From: Spisula solida
Lineage: Eukaryota > Mollusca > Bivalvia > Venerida > Mactridae
Assembly (NCBI GenBank): GCA_947247005.1
Contig: OX365946.1
Coordinates: forward strand, 51,920,734-51,984,733
Direction: 5' to 3'
DNA: 64,000 nt
The first letter of the stretch is position 1, and each line of letters begins with the position of its first letter. Position numbers and translations under genes: made by a program. The notes under the pieces are model-generated. The model ran no database searches. It was given only the letters and a program-made list of their open reading frames with translations, and had not been told where the DNA came from. Positions 56,301 to 63,760 of this stretch are shown in pieces.

Positions 56301-59300
56301 GATCTAGCCTGCCACATAGGAGTTTACAAATCATCACTAAATTGTAAACTATAGGATGGTATTTGTTCAATTTGATGTATTATCAAATTTCTGTTGATCA
56401 ATATTTAACTGAAACAATTATTTAATTTCCCAACTCATAGAAATATTTTGTCTTCGACCATAGTAGTGGAAAACAATCTATCGTTGGACTAAAACTTTAC
56501 AAATTTTCTGTTTATTTTATACTTTTGTTTCTCTAAAAATTTATTAGAACTGAAAAATCACTTGAAAATGAGTGTCATGATGCGGCAGTTATAAATTAGC
56601 TTTATGAAGTTTCAATGCACACCATGTAGTGGTTATTAAGATAAATGACATCATTATTTATTCCGAAACTTCAAGTACTGCGTTGTTGATGTCACATTTC
56701 TTCTATTGACAGCCAATAGAAGCTGTCGGCATATGAAATATTATTATTATTAAAAGACTGTCAATGGATGATTTCTTTTACTGTATTGCTTTGGAACCAG
56801 TTTCATCTTTTAAATATGATATTACCACCTATTTTTTTTAAACAGCCAATCATTTATAAATCCCAGAACATGTATTCCATTGGAAAGCATGAGATTAATT
56901 ATTTTTAAAAAATACAAATGTTAAGTAGGTTGGCATTTTCAACCAGTATTTATATATGCTTACAGTATATGCTTGAGTGTATTTAATATATTTCACATTT
57001 TATGCAATATTTTGACATTATGTATTCAGGGTTTTACAGTAGACGTCCATATACTGCTGGCACAGGTCTGTTTGTAAAGTGTTGGGATTGGGTGTACAAA
57101 ATGTTGGGATAGGGTGTACAAAATGTTGGGATAGGGTGTACAAAATGTTGGGATTGGGTGTACAAAATATTGGGATAGGGTGTACAAAATGTTGGGATAG
57201 GGTGTATGAAATGTTGGGATAGGGGGAACAAATTGGATTTTCTCTAGATCACTGTGACCTTGAATACCATCGACTATTTGGTTACCACAGGGGTGCATAC
57301 TAGTACACATTAAACAAACATAAAAAGTTTTAAATTTGGTGTTATGTAGACGAGCATCTTACAAATGTGGAATCTGGTATTAAAATATGTATTTTATGAT
57401 TAGATGGATTAGTTTGTTAATTGGGACATATGTTAGTTGTTAATTGTTCATGCTGGTAAATAGATTGCAATAATACTGATATACGGGGAAGACAGTGTAA
57501 GAGAGAGTGTTGTTATCCATATATAAACCCATAAGGACAGAGTTCTTTGATTTTTCATTACTCGGACCCTCCTGCCCTATTTTTTGGCATTTTCAAAAAA
57601 AAAAATTGGAAATCTAAAATTGTACAAATGTCCAAATTTTTTATATCAAATATTTTGATGGTAATGTAACTATACATCTTGTTTTATTATGTATTTCAAT
57701 ATTTTACTTAAGTAGGATTAGTGTTCTCATTTACCACTGTGCCATAGGTATCATTGAAAAATATCTAACTGAAATTTATTTTTAATAAAATGTACATGTA
57801 ATTAAATTTTTGTAGATTTTTTAAAGTTCTTTATCAATGATAAAGATACATGTGCAGAGTATTTGTTATAAGATAAATTTGCTGTTAGAACTAACATTGT
57901 TGCTGTCAAAAATGGACCGTCATTGACTACAATCCACCATCAACTACAGTTTGGGAGTTTTTATTTTTTTCCCTCCTGTGGACTTTTTTCTCAAAAATGT
58001 CTGAGTAACAAAAAGTTAAAAAACTCTGGCCTAACTGGTGAAATGCTATGTAGTTACATTGATACACTGATCTGTGCCTCCGTAGCTCAATGGTTAGAGC
58101 GCCTGTCTTCTAATCCCGGCGACCCGTGTTCAAATACGGATGGAGGTACTTGTTATAATGCCTGTCATATTTCAGCAGAAAGCTGATTGGCAAATAAAGG
58201 CTTAATGCTCGGCATTATTTATTTTATTTTTTAAAAAGATACTGGTTATTAGTGCAACCTTTTTCTGGGGTTGTTGCAATAGCCGAGTGGTCAAAAGCGT
58301 TTGTATTTCGCATTCCTAGGCGATGGCTCTGTACAGTATAGGTTTTGTAGCCCACTATAGGTGGCTTGCAAACTACTAGTATTTAAAATGTTGAAAACCA
58401 ATGTAAAATCTAACAAAACCAACTACTAACTATTCATGTTGTAACGTCAATGTACATAAACCTGGTATCTCAATTGCATACTCACACATTGCTTTGTACA
58501 TGTCCAGAGTTTGAGATGGTTTGGATAGATATATAATACAAAGAATTTGACTTGATCCTCAACCTTTTATTAGCATGATTTCACAGTTGATATCTTGTCT
58601 ATATCTATAACTCCGGTTGTATTTTTCATAAGCGGGGAGTATCACGAAGACGCTAGAGGTGTAATACAAACACAAATCTAAAGGACTGATATTGCACGAT
58701 TTGCTCATGGAAAATTATATATTTAAGCAAGGTCAGGATCAGGTCATTATCTCCATATTATAACATAATTATTCACTGCTGTGTTATGGTATATGGGATC
58801 ACAAAATCTCATCAGAGATTGAAATTTATATGCTTTTCAGATTCAACTAACTGCGTCATGTTTCACTGCTGGATACAGCATAATTTTGATGATTTTTTGC
58901 ACCATTATTAAGATGAACAACATACAATATTACAGCTTTTTTACCAGCAATATTATAAACCTTTAATCTAGAAAAAAAAGAAAAAAAGAGTTGTAATCAT
59001 TTTCAAGAGTTTGACATTATTGTATTACAAAGGCATTTTATTCTGTTACATTTAAACAAGGTTTTCATGACATGAAAGTTAGTTGTTTGATTTAATGTAA
59101 TATTTTCCACTTGCTTATCTTGATTGGCTTAAATATATGTTATCTTGATATACATTATGTATGTATTCTTCTGTTAGTGCATTTTAACAAATACATAAAT
59201 TTACAAATGTACACCCAATATAATCAATTGATCAAATTGAAAGCTGTAATTCTCTTTACTTTGATTTCACAAACTGTTACACAAATTATTGTACTTTCAC

Positions 59301-59825
59301 AATATTAATGACACCAAATGATACATGAGTCTGAATTATTGAAGGAACTTAAAACTGAATTTGCTCTCAATAGAAATTCACTATATTCGAGACCATACAT
59401 TTATAAACCAGTCTGAATCTATACTGTTACATCCCTTTTTTGTCATTAAACCATTTTAATTATATAAAAAAAAAAATTCTAATATATAGAGACATGGCTT
59501 CCTGCAAATTCTTGAAATATACTTAAATTTGTAGTTTTGTGTTTCATTGAACTTGTTTTATTTATATATGGTGATATTTATTATCTGAATTGATGTGCCA
59601 TGTTATATGCATCTTATACTGAATAATGATGATTATTAATTATTAATTATCATTATTATTATTCTGTTTACAGAAGACAAGATGCGGCTACTAACCAGCA
59701 CAAACGATCCGTATGAATTCTCGTTGTCAACGGGGCCATCACGGTACCAGTCTACACAGCAGTCTCGTAACACACCTGTATCCAGTATTAGTAGCGCTGG
59801 AGGTAGACCCCAGGCTGTCAGCTGA
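29310..59825 (+). CDS. C11orf65: Protein MFI / C11orf65 orthologue, two IQ motifs (14 coding exons)
   Basis: Fourteen exons join in phase to 492 residues. From about residue 187 onward the protein follows human C11orf65 (313 residues): MIQRAWRRH, then NPLEAKMLDAACGIHVKFRL, FPPNIYYKIYTHRPIQDLC, GWYQRMDNNGWR, KIEWMKKMYKDG and WEVDELLDWTTSLNFDDY. Human MFI is reported to act in mitochondrial fission; function here is inferred from orthology. The first ~185 residues are additional relative to human and contain another IQ motif (AAVEIQRAWRGYNSR, residues 52-66), then a Pro-rich linker (about 155-180) and the second IQ (187-199). IQ motifs normally bind calmodulin or EF-hand light chains. A Lys-rich helix lies at 348-366. 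The tail is Ser/Thr/Gln-rich. Exon 1 and the exon 4 donor are the least certain parts. Confidence 0.9.
29555..29640 (-). mobile_element. tRNA-derived SINE head, MFI intron 1
   Basis: Minus strand reads gctagctcagtcagtagagc (A-box) and taccgggttcgagccctggt (B-box) 31 bp apart, but the anticodon stem and 3' acceptor are poor, so a SINE head is more likely than a tRNA gene. Confidence 0.55.
29931..30765. mobile_element. Inverted-end element, ACAGGCCTGCCAT, MFI intron 1
   Basis: ACAGGCCTGCCAT at 29931 and ATGGCAGGCCTGT ending 30765 are perfect inverted ends. AATA adjoins both sides. Right part holds gcgcgc-rich short palindromes (ttcgcgcgct). No coding capacity. 30780-32166 holds only AT-rich sequence and a tgctatcgagcactcggtag tract near 32000. 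Confidence 0.6.
32167..32222 (+). CDS. C11orf65: MFI coding exon 2
   Basis: Acceptor ttcatttcag, donor CGG|gtatgt, phase 1 to 0. Encodes SQSILNRKLANAPKALRR, a basic segment. Confidence 0.8.
32351..32402. repeat. 17-bp tandem repeat, three copies
   Basis: tgataaaaagtcacatg repeated perfectly, in MFI intron 2. Confidence 0.9.
32681..32769 (+). CDS. C11orf65: MFI coding exon 3 (first IQ motif)
   Basis: Acceptor ctttgttag, donor TCAAG|gtacag, exit phase 2. Ends in VEIQRAWRGYNSR, a complete IQxxxRGxxxR motif. Confidence 0.88.
32795..32900 (+). repeat. Fragment of the AGGGGTGTCAA element
   Basis: gacagggaaggcaacattca and gctgagcacagaaaacat match the interior of 22467-22826. Directly follows MFI exon 3 in intron 3. 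Confidence 0.55.
32992..35671. mobile_element. 2.7-kb foldback element filled with 59-bp palindromic units
   Basis: CCGGTGTAAC at 32992 and GTTACACCGG ending 35671 are perfect inverted tips. They lead into inverted arms of roughly 160-190 bp rich in TTTATCCCCCGGGGGATAAA and GGGCCGGCCC. Between them lie about 32 tandem units of 59 bp, each itself palindromic: gaggtgggggaagaagaggc at one side and ttatcccccacc at the other. At 34616-35040 the array has a ~176-bp higher-order period. No ORF. Located in MFI intron 3. Similar to FB/Galileo-type foldback transposons in architecture only. Confidence 0.85.
36277..36382 (+). CDS. C11orf65: MFI coding exon 4
   Basis: Acceptor tatttgcag. Encodes ANLYHLVQPDASK and SKHHMMRQDDFSGYTD. 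The donor is taken as GAT|gtaggt because only phase 0 exit keeps exon 5 open; the neighbouring GTAG|gtttat would give a stop. Confidence 0.82.
36496..38440. repeat. 39-bp minisatellite, about 50 copies
   Basis: Unit acaagtatattgtacctgct + actgtgtggatttgacttg, almost identical copies; the main variant is gga(t/g)ttgac and it occurs in runs. Because 39 is a multiple of three and the unit lacks stops in one frame on each strand, it is open for ~500 codons on both strands (13-residue repeats). A 5-bp insertion at 37915 shifts the frame. Starts ~110 bp after MFI exon 4; not regarded as coding. Confidence 0.95.
39036..39215. mobile_element. GGGGTTCCA family (copy 2, degraded)
   Basis: ttttgacccttgaaagttcc, ggtcattatctctaaaaatc and tagtcaaaagtatcaaaatg match copy 1 in the same orientation. 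In MFI intron 4. Confidence 0.65.
39405..39740. repeat. Palindromic repeat block in MFI intron 4
   Basis: ccatattttattaccgtgat / aaaatatagct pairs locally, and ataaaatataggca at 39618 pairs with tgcctatattttatta at 39706; between them aatcactcgtgctgcgcact folds on itself. Contains the CRE/TATA cluster. Confidence 0.55.
39440..39560 (+). promoter_or_regulatory. CRE cluster followed by TATA box (candidate internal promoter)
   Basis: Three perfect TGACGTCA sites (39445, 39462, 39527) plus TGACGTAA near 39484 are followed by a TATA box, ctataaaaggc at 39550. They lie in MFI intron 4, about 240 bp before exon 5. The block belongs to or adjoins a palindromic repeat (39405-39740), so the sites may be a passenger of that repeat. 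Confidence 0.4.
39795..39898 (+). CDS. C11orf65: MFI coding exon 5
   Basis: Acceptor gataattttag, donor CCAAG|gtttgt, exit phase 2. Encodes GGKMKSVPRTRLEEYYKEF and the Pro-containing end NRPPALP. Contains Met105, a possible start for a shorter isoform. Confidence 0.85.
40022..40262 (+). repeat. Dispersed repeat, GATGCAGGAGGCATA family (copy 1)
   Basis: tctgatgcaggaggcatata, aaaatgttaaccaaaac and tatggcccctgattgactta recur at 50025-50285. MFI intron 5. Confidence 0.65.
40523..40712 (+). CDS. C11orf65: MFI coding exon 6 (Pro-rich linker and second IQ motif)
   Basis: Acceptor atgattccag at 40522, donor CATATT|gtaagt. Reads FEDFCATYIQDWWRDRMPD, then a Pro-rich stretch, then AASMIQRAWRRHI. The acceptor at 40554 would be out of phase. 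Confidence 0.88.
41235..41381 (+). CDS. C11orf65: MFI coding exon 7
   Basis: 49 codons, phase 0 to 0, acceptor attgtag, donor GGG|gtatgt. Encodes DIQVYRYYRDLINFKSRG and CINPLEAKMLDAACGIHV; strong match to human MFI. Confidence 0.95.
42174..42330 (+). CDS. C11orf65: MFI coding exon 8
   Basis: Acceptor attttactag, donor AAAG|gtagat, exit phase 1. Encodes the family core FPPNIYYKIYTHRPIQDLC followed by ANSPKDYTKP. Confidence 0.95.
42830..43210. repeat. Dispersed repeat rich in CCTTGAA, MFI intron 8
   Basis: Many copies of ccttgaa(a/t) (for example near 42850, 42890, 42910, 42950, 42970, 43170, 43190). It is the reverse partner of 4180-4430. Confidence 0.55.
43311..43444 (+). CDS. C11orf65: MFI coding exon 9
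   Basis: Acceptor gtgttgtag, donor GATAAG|gtaaca. Encodes GWYQRMDNNGWRLVSDRL; human reads GWYHRIENNGWRPVSD. Confidence 0.95.
43540..43770. mobile_element. MITE-like element, AGTGTGCCCATGA family (copy 1)
   Basis: cagtgtgcccatgataatga to ccttggctcactata; acagttgaccaaaccgactc and ttagtaatttgtcacaccaa match 61075-61267. MFI intron 9. Confidence 0.75.
44038..44768 (+). mobile_element. AGCTCACCTGTC element (copy 1)
   Basis: Begins tagctcacctgtcataaagt, has cttcgtccgtccgtcaacaa near the start, internal ggtcacaatgatcat-type blocks (cttggtcacaatg) repeated, and ends gacaggtgagcgaccta, an AGGGCCC-TTT-GGGCCCT hairpin, then CTTGTT. Confidence 0.8.
44819..45075. mobile_element. MITE-like element (copy 2), same family as 3025-3257
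   Basis: Ends tggctgaaatgagaaggtcg and acgaccttctcattctaagc are inverted; the interior carries cataagtaaagagtagtt. It sits between two AGCTCACCTGTC elements in MFI intron 9. Confidence 0.7.
45097..45618 (+). mobile_element. AGCTCACCTGTC element (copy 2)
   Basis: Same family; start truncated at gacaagagtgagcttttgtg; right end acaggtgagcgacctaaggc, hairpin, ctcttgtt. MFI intron 9. 45620-47600 shows nothing else recognisable. Confidence 0.8.
47620..47840. repeat. GC-richer block dense in AGCGCT
   Basis: Many AGCGCT/TAGCGCT and gctaccaagcgctcggtagc palindromes in 220 bp. Weaker relatives at 31960-32010 (tgctatcgagcactcggtag) and 43930-43990 (gctaccaaatagcctaacaa). Confidence 0.55.
48046..48110 (+). 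CDS. C11orf65: MFI coding exon 10
   Basis: Acceptor atattttcag, donor AAAAAAAT|gtaagt, exit phase 2. Encodes LQRKQDVEKRKKKKKIEWM, a strongly basic helix kept in human (LKRRQDLEKKRKLRKIEWM). Confidence 0.94.
48111..49397 (+). other. MFI intron 10
   Basis: AT-rich, no element recognised on either strand. Confidence 0.5.
49398..49471 (+). CDS. C11orf65: MFI coding exon 11
   Basis: Acceptor ttattgaag, donor GCTG|gtatgg, phases 2 to 1. Encodes YKDGMLKAKSDDKETVQLIE. Confidence 0.93.
49637..49916 (+). mobile_element. GCCCCCC...ACAAACATCTTGT element (copy 1)
   Basis: tatgcccccccccatctttg, cactcaagaacgctttgccc-like block, aggtcggttggtag, gggctgccatgggggcat and the end TGTTT-TAC-AAACA hairpin with tcttgt. 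Matches 61500-61894. Confidence 0.75.
50025..50285 (+). repeat. GATGCAGGAGGCATA family (copy 2)
   Basis: Same blocks as 40022-40262 plus a cgcccgtccgtccc tract missing from copy 1. MFI intron 11. A remnant (catcaaggcattgctttcaa) is at 47875. Confidence 0.65.
50410..50506 (+). CDS. C11orf65: MFI coding exon 12
   Basis: Acceptor tgtttacag, donor GATGA|gtaagt, exit phase 2. Encodes ALEDWEVDELLDWTTSLNFD, the most conserved C-terminal tract of the family. Confidence 0.95.
50850..51249. mobile_element. MITE-like element, long TIRs (copy 2)
   Basis: Same family as 2467-2887: cttacactcagcactcag at the left, gagtgttgagtgtaagtatt at the right, internal ttacatttatag-like tracts shared. It lies in MFI intron 12. 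Confidence 0.75.
51279..51512. mobile_element. CCTGAAGCATCTCA family (copy 2)
   Basis: tcctgaagcatctcagatag at the left, tgagatgtttcagga at the right; same orientation and interior as 24815-25058. In MFI intron 12. Confidence 0.7.
51565..51705. repeat. Foldback with ~37-bp arms
   Basis: acacatagctttgtgggtaa and gttacacacaaagctatgtg, plus cagtaaaaatgtcagtc / gactgacatttttactg, pair around cgttgtccaaggccaaatg. Lies at the start of the 41-bp array; part of the arm reappears at 52168 after the array (gtgacagtaaaaaatgt). Confidence 0.75.
51717..52166. repeat. 41-bp tandem repeat, about 11 copies
   Basis: Unit cccataatgctcaagaaaat + actgttaaaaaattactatca, with small changes in the A-run and tca/taa/tct. 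In MFI intron 12. Confidence 0.93.
52333..52388 (+). CDS. C11orf65: MFI coding exon 13
   Basis: Acceptor attttctag, donor ATAG|gtttgt, exit phase 1. Encodes YQNGWKELATSAHSEKQI. This exit phase also suits two downstream candidate alternative exons. Confidence 0.92.
52949..53123. mobile_element. Small inverted-end element with duplicated left end
   Basis: acatgggtgaaagttttcag + ggatatgcct occurs twice in tandem at the left; aactttcacccatg closes the right. MFI intron 13. Confidence 0.7.
53160..53358. mobile_element. GGGGTTCCA family (copy 3, reverse orientation)
   Basis: caggggttccactagcttct at the left and ctaatggaacccctg at the right are inverted ends; the interior is the reverse complement of copy 1 (aagagaaaatgacc). 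Confidence 0.7.
53519..55202 (+). mobile_element. Dispersed element with ~170-bp internal units (copy 2)
   Basis: Starts gcttcactattcgtag, has a (GTCGGC/GTCGGT) tract at 53566-53590, then eight ~170-bp units that alternate between two subtypes, and ends with a GCTGT-TCGTGG-ACAGC hairpin plus TCTTGT. Within MFI intron 13. Confidence 0.8.
55300..55502 (+). CDS. Candidate alternative last exon of MFI with hydrophobic tail
   Basis: An acceptor-like gagtattttatag precedes 67 open codons with phase 1 entry and a TAA stop, exactly matching the exit phase of exon 13. The encoded tail starts GCFVGMLDSVVDNIQ and contains a strongly hydrophobic stretch (NIIILLILCIVIPCVYLGY) followed by a second hydrophobic segment and the acidic end FGEDE. 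This would make a tail-anchored version of the protein. It could instead be an unrelated relic ORF; the 5' edge of a dispersed repeat ends only ~100 bp upstream. Confidence 0.35.
56053..56240 (+). CDS. Candidate alternative last (or cassette) exon of MFI
   Basis: After caattttgtag, 62 codons are open in phase 1 with TGA at 56238-56240. Base composition is visibly richer in G+C than its surroundings and residues look protein-like (RPSTVGTFHVDSSRYLSTNY, then CKDMAPLETKRVFSMRKVRS). An internal CTGG|gtaact donor would let it act as a cassette that re-enters exon 14 in frame. No family recognised. Confidence 0.35.
57080..57232. repeat. 22-bp tandem repeat, about 7 copies
   Basis: Unit tgttgggatagggtgtacaa + aa. 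Open on the minus strand in two frames but not taken as coding. Confidence 0.93.
58077..58152 (+). repeat. tRNA-Arg(TCT)-like sequence
   Basis: gcctccgtagctcaatggtt is a good acceptor/D-arm start, tcttcta fits an Arg-TCT anticodon loop, and gtgttcaaatacgg a T-arm; the 3' acceptor tggaggt pairs with the 5' end using a wobble. The anticodon stem is poor, so a tRNA pseudogene or SINE head is more likely than a working gene. Confidence 0.5.
58530..58760. repeat. Dispersed repeat (copy 2)
   Basis: Matches 3570-3860 along most of its length in the same orientation; located in MFI intron 13. Confidence 0.6.
59674..59825 (+). CDS. C11orf65: MFI coding exon 14 (last)
   Basis: Acceptor ctgtttacag, phase 1 entry, 50 residues ending in SSAGGRPQAVS and TGA at 59823-59825. 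The sequence is Ser/Thr/Gln-rich and not clearly alignable with the human tail, so its use as the main last exon is likely but not proven. A polyadenylation signal follows at 60168. Confidence 0.75.
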
Positions 59826-60167
59826 ATGGACATTAATTGTTGAATTGTTACAGAATTGTATAACTCAATGTGTGTGATATTTAGTCCTGATTCTTGGACT
59901 TGTGATATAATATTGTTTGTGATATAAATTCTACATTCACTTGTTTGTGTATTGAAATGTTGTTTCACAGGGTTGTGAGATGTGTGAACTGTAATGTTAA
60001 CTTGACTGCTGAGTAAAGTACAGATGTATCAATCAATTATTCAGGTCAGTCTCTTGTAAACATAAACATTGCATTTTCTCTTATTGATGTCTTATTTTTA
60101 TAGATATTATGTGTATTAGTATGTAGCTGAAGTGAACACAGCATTGGTTTTCACTGCCTTTTTCTCT

Positions 60168-60173
60168 AATAAA
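60168..60173 (+). terminator. Polyadenylation signal of MFI
   Basis: AATAAA in a T-rich context, 343 bp after the exon 14 stop; the first good canonical signal downstream. Confidence 0.6.
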
Positions 60174-60402
60174 GATTTTAAAACAATAGAAATATAGTGT
60201 TATGATATTGCAATGTTTATATGTAAGTGACAGACCTGATTAAACGGACTACATATACCTCTTCTATAATTATGCAATAACAGCAATCTTTATGCCGTAA
60301 ACATATAATCAAATTTACTGCAAATTTCTGCGAATTCATCATCAACTGCCGAAAAGTTACCTAATTTCATTGAAACAACATTAATGCTTTCACAAGGAAT
60401 CG

Positions 60403-60746
60403 GTCATGGTTAACATAAGAATTGACCATTGTTAACATAAGAATTGACCATGGTTATTATAAGAATTGACCATGGTTAACTTAAGAATTGACCATGGTTA
60501 ATGTAAAATTTGGCATGGTTGTCACAAGAATTGACCATGGTTAGCATTAGAATTGGCCATGGTTAACATAATAATTGGTCATGGTTAACATAAGAATTGA
60601 CCATGGTTAACATAAGAATTGGCCATGGTTAACATAAGAATTGACCATGGTTAACATAAGAATTGACCATGGTTAACATAAGAATTGGTCATGGTTAACA
60701 TAAGAATTGGTCATGGTTAACATAAGAATTGACTATGGTTAACATG
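60403..60746. repeat. 22-bp tandem repeat, about 15 copies
   Basis: Unit catggttaacataagaattg + ac, with gac/ggc/ggt variants. Each unit includes an NcoI-like CCATGG next to TTAAC. Begins ~230 bp after the MFI polyadenylation signal. Confidence 0.93.
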
Positions 60747-61074
60747 ACTAACTTATTTCCTTTATATCTGTCTCTGTTTATGTAGTGTTGTTTTGATTTT
60801 AATATTTGATTTATCGGTATAGTTAATGTTTTAATTATGTAATGAAACTATTTGAGTCTATAAATGTATGTTCTATCTCCTAGTTTATGATAATATGTAA
60901 ATTTAGCAAACCATGCAGTGTGTCATTCATGGTGTGGGGAAGTATATAAGCATACTTGAAATATCCATTAATTGAAATGTGGATGGTTTGTCCTGTCTCT
61001 TACATGGGTGGCTAGGCAATTTCGCCGTTTCTGCATGGCTTCAAGTTGTCTGTGCACGTACAGCATTTAATATC

Positions 61075-61267
61075 TATAGTGTGCCCATGACAATGAGAAA
61101 GATGGAAAATTTTGGTGGATTAATCAGATGTGCATGATTTATCAGTGATGTTTTAGTACAAAACTGACCATGTCAGTTTACTTTAGTAATTTGTTAAACC
61201 AATTTTGCAACAGTTGACCAAACTGATTCATGTTTGTAAACATCACATTATCCTGGGTGCACTATAA
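61075..61267. mobile_element. AGTGTGCCCATGA family (copy 2)
   Basis: TATAGTGTGCCCA at the left and TGGGTGCACTATA at the right are inverted ends; interior matches copy 1 in the same orientation. Confidence 0.8.
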
Positions 61268-61499
61268 CAGTAAACTCAATGTTTACATGATTTGTTGACT
61301 ATATGCAGAGTTTGTTAGAATTATAGTGAACATTTTCCTTATGTCAGCTTTGTAATGTATGTATTCATGTAATAATCTTTTGATGAAATTTCTTATCTGT
61401 AACTGTTATTAATGTTCCCTGTATCCAGCGTATTTTATAATGCGATATGTTCATCATATAAGACCTGACAAAAATGTGGTCTTAATAGCAAACCATTTT

Positions 61500-61894
61500 T
61501 ATGCCCCCCACCAAATTTATTTAGGGGGGGGGGGGCAGATATGTTTTTGTTATAAATTAAAGACTATTGATTAGGCTATGGTTCTTTACAATAGCTGATT
61601 TCAAATATTTGTAATGGTCTTCTTGTGCCCACATCTTTGATGAGGGGGTATATTGCTTTGCACTTGTTGGGAGGTGACTGTCGGTTGGTAGCCCAAATTG
61701 TTTCCGTTCAATAACTCAAGAACGCTTTGCCCCTAGGTTCTTCAAACTTTACATGGTGGTTCGTCATCAACAGTAGATGACCAGATGACCCCTATTGATA
61801 TTGAGGTCAGTAGGTCAAGGTCACTGTGACCTTAACCATTTCTGACTATTGGGCTGCCATGGGGGCATATGCGTGTTTTACAAACATCTCTTGT
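61500..61894 (+). mobile_element. GCCCCCC...ACAAACATCTCTTGT element (copy 2)
   Basis: tatgccccccaccaaattta, caataactcaagaacgcttt, actattgggctgccatgggg and the end gtgttttacaaacatctctt + gt. Confidence 0.75.
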
Positions 61895-62356
61895 TAATGG
61901 AACTTTAAAGAGTAAACAAATTCCTAGTATGAGTATTGTAATGTATATTAATACAAACATGTTTTTGATGTAATTTGTTGTTTGTGGAATGGTTTCTACA
62001 GTACTTTGATTATATTGTTACATTTATCTATCTGAAACTTGTTATTTTGTAATAATAAAATGGCAATATTTGCCTTTGTTATGTATATTGGAGTTATTTT
62101 ATGTATTTCTTGTATTTCTGTTTAGTGAGGGAGATTTTTGTGCTGGATGGAAGTTGTCTGGATGTCCATATTGTCTGCCTGTCTGGATGGATGTCACAAA
62201 GTTTGTCTGTACTTGTTCTCCTTAACCATTCGTTGGATTTCTATGAAACTTCACATGAATGCTTTGTACCAAGCCTAATCATGCATATTTTCAGGAAACT
62301 TAAGTCAGATTAGTTTGCTGGAGTTATAACCCTTTGTGGGAGACATACGTTTTTGC

Positions 62357-62864
62357 AAAGACCTAAATATACAAAGATTGGAAACATCCACCAAATCTCG
62401 CAATATCTCGCGGCAGTCCTCTGAAATCTCGCGAAATCTCGTTTGTATTTTATTCCTTATATCTCCCGTTTTCGTGTACATAGGAAAAAACTAATACGTT
62501 TATGCAATAGATTTATTATTCTGCTTTAGTATGAAACCTAATTTATTGAAATCAGTCAAGAAATAAAACATTATAGCTCAAAGAGCCAGACCTACTCTCA
62601 TTTTAATGGAAATTCCAATTTTATCAGAAAATACCCAATTTGCCTCATTCAAACAATAATTTATTGAATTCTATAAGAGATAGAAAAAAATAAGTTACAT
62701 CATGCAGTAGAAGAAACCTAGTTCTTCAAAATGAGATATTGGTCATTAAAAAAGGATGACAAACAAAAGCGTTCATGCCAGATATCAGCATCTGCTGCAT
62801 GTCATTTTGCATTTTCTCCCCGTTTTCAATTAGGTTTCCAATCTGTGTGTATTTAGGTCTTTGG
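62357..62864. mobile_element. Inverted-end element with AAGACCTAAATATAC arms
   Basis: agacctaaatatacaaagat + tggaaac at the left and gtttccaatctgtgtgtatt + taggtct at the right are inverted over ~28 bp. Between are aatctcgc(aatatctcgcg) repeats near 62395-62440. About 508 bp, no ORF. Confidence 0.7.
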
Positions 62865-63584
62865 TTTTTGTGTCCAAAAATCCTTCTAGTTATACCTGTC
62901 AAGGCCATCACGTGTGGACCTCAATTACTGGTACACTCCTGTGAGTAAAATAAACAATAGTTTTTGGTGTTATTTAATTTTATTTGTTTAAAAATGACAT
63001 CATATCACAATTTTACATACTAACATAATAATATCAATAATTCTATATACACTATACAGCTCGGTATCCACTGGTACATTTTGTCTGAAAACTTCATTAA
63101 TTCTTACACTGATTTTTGTAACAAAATGAGTAACAATCTCCAGTATTCGTCAGTAAAAGGATTCTGTTTTTCTTGTGTTATTTTGTTAATTAAATACCAA
63201 AACATTCGCTTTGAGTGAATATATGTTAACTTCGTGTTTGATCAGCAAGAATTTGCTGACTGATTGAGCTAACTGAATGCATAAAATGTTTGCATTTCAT
63301 CTAGAAAATTAACATAATGTTCAGAACCATTGAAGTATATAACACAAACAAGTCTCTATCTGAATTGCTACAAGCTTTTATGTACAAGTCTTTTTCAACA
63401 TCAGGGTTTCATTAAATTTTGTGCTACACATTTGCATATTTCTATCAGGGGAAACTTCTAATTAGCATTTGTTCATACATGCAAATAATTTAAGACTTCC
63501 CATAGCTTGTTTCAAACTGTTGCTACATTAAGCAAATTATGGCTATGTAAAGTGAAGTTTTCTTGGTAGTAAAATGACCAACAT

Positions 63585-63760
63585 AGGTGTTTCATTTGAC
63601 CCCTGAAAAAGGCAACATTATACCCGCAGGATTGATAAAGGTCAAAGTTTCAATAAATAACAATCCAATGTATAGATATTTTGCCTATTAAATGGTATAA
63701 TCAAGTACAAAATTATCAAAATGGCTCTTGTGATTAAGGACTTAAGGAGACCCTTATATT
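63585..63760. mobile_element. GGGGTTCCA family (copy 4, diverged)
   Basis: catttgacccctgaaaaagg, attttgcctattaaatggta and atcaagtacaaaattatcaa resemble copies 1 and 2. Ends not intact. Confidence 0.45.

Noticed and set aside
57026..57310. Minus-strand ORFs of 94 and 65 codons
   Set aside because: They only translate the 22-bp tandem repeat.
58077..58152. Functional tRNA-Arg gene
   Set aside because: The anticodon stem does not pair well and no terminator T-run follows closely; listed as tRNA-like only.
58270..58345. tRNA-Leu/Ser-like start (gccgagtggtcaaaagcg)
   Set aside because: The A-box is good but no matching B-box or acceptor stem follows.
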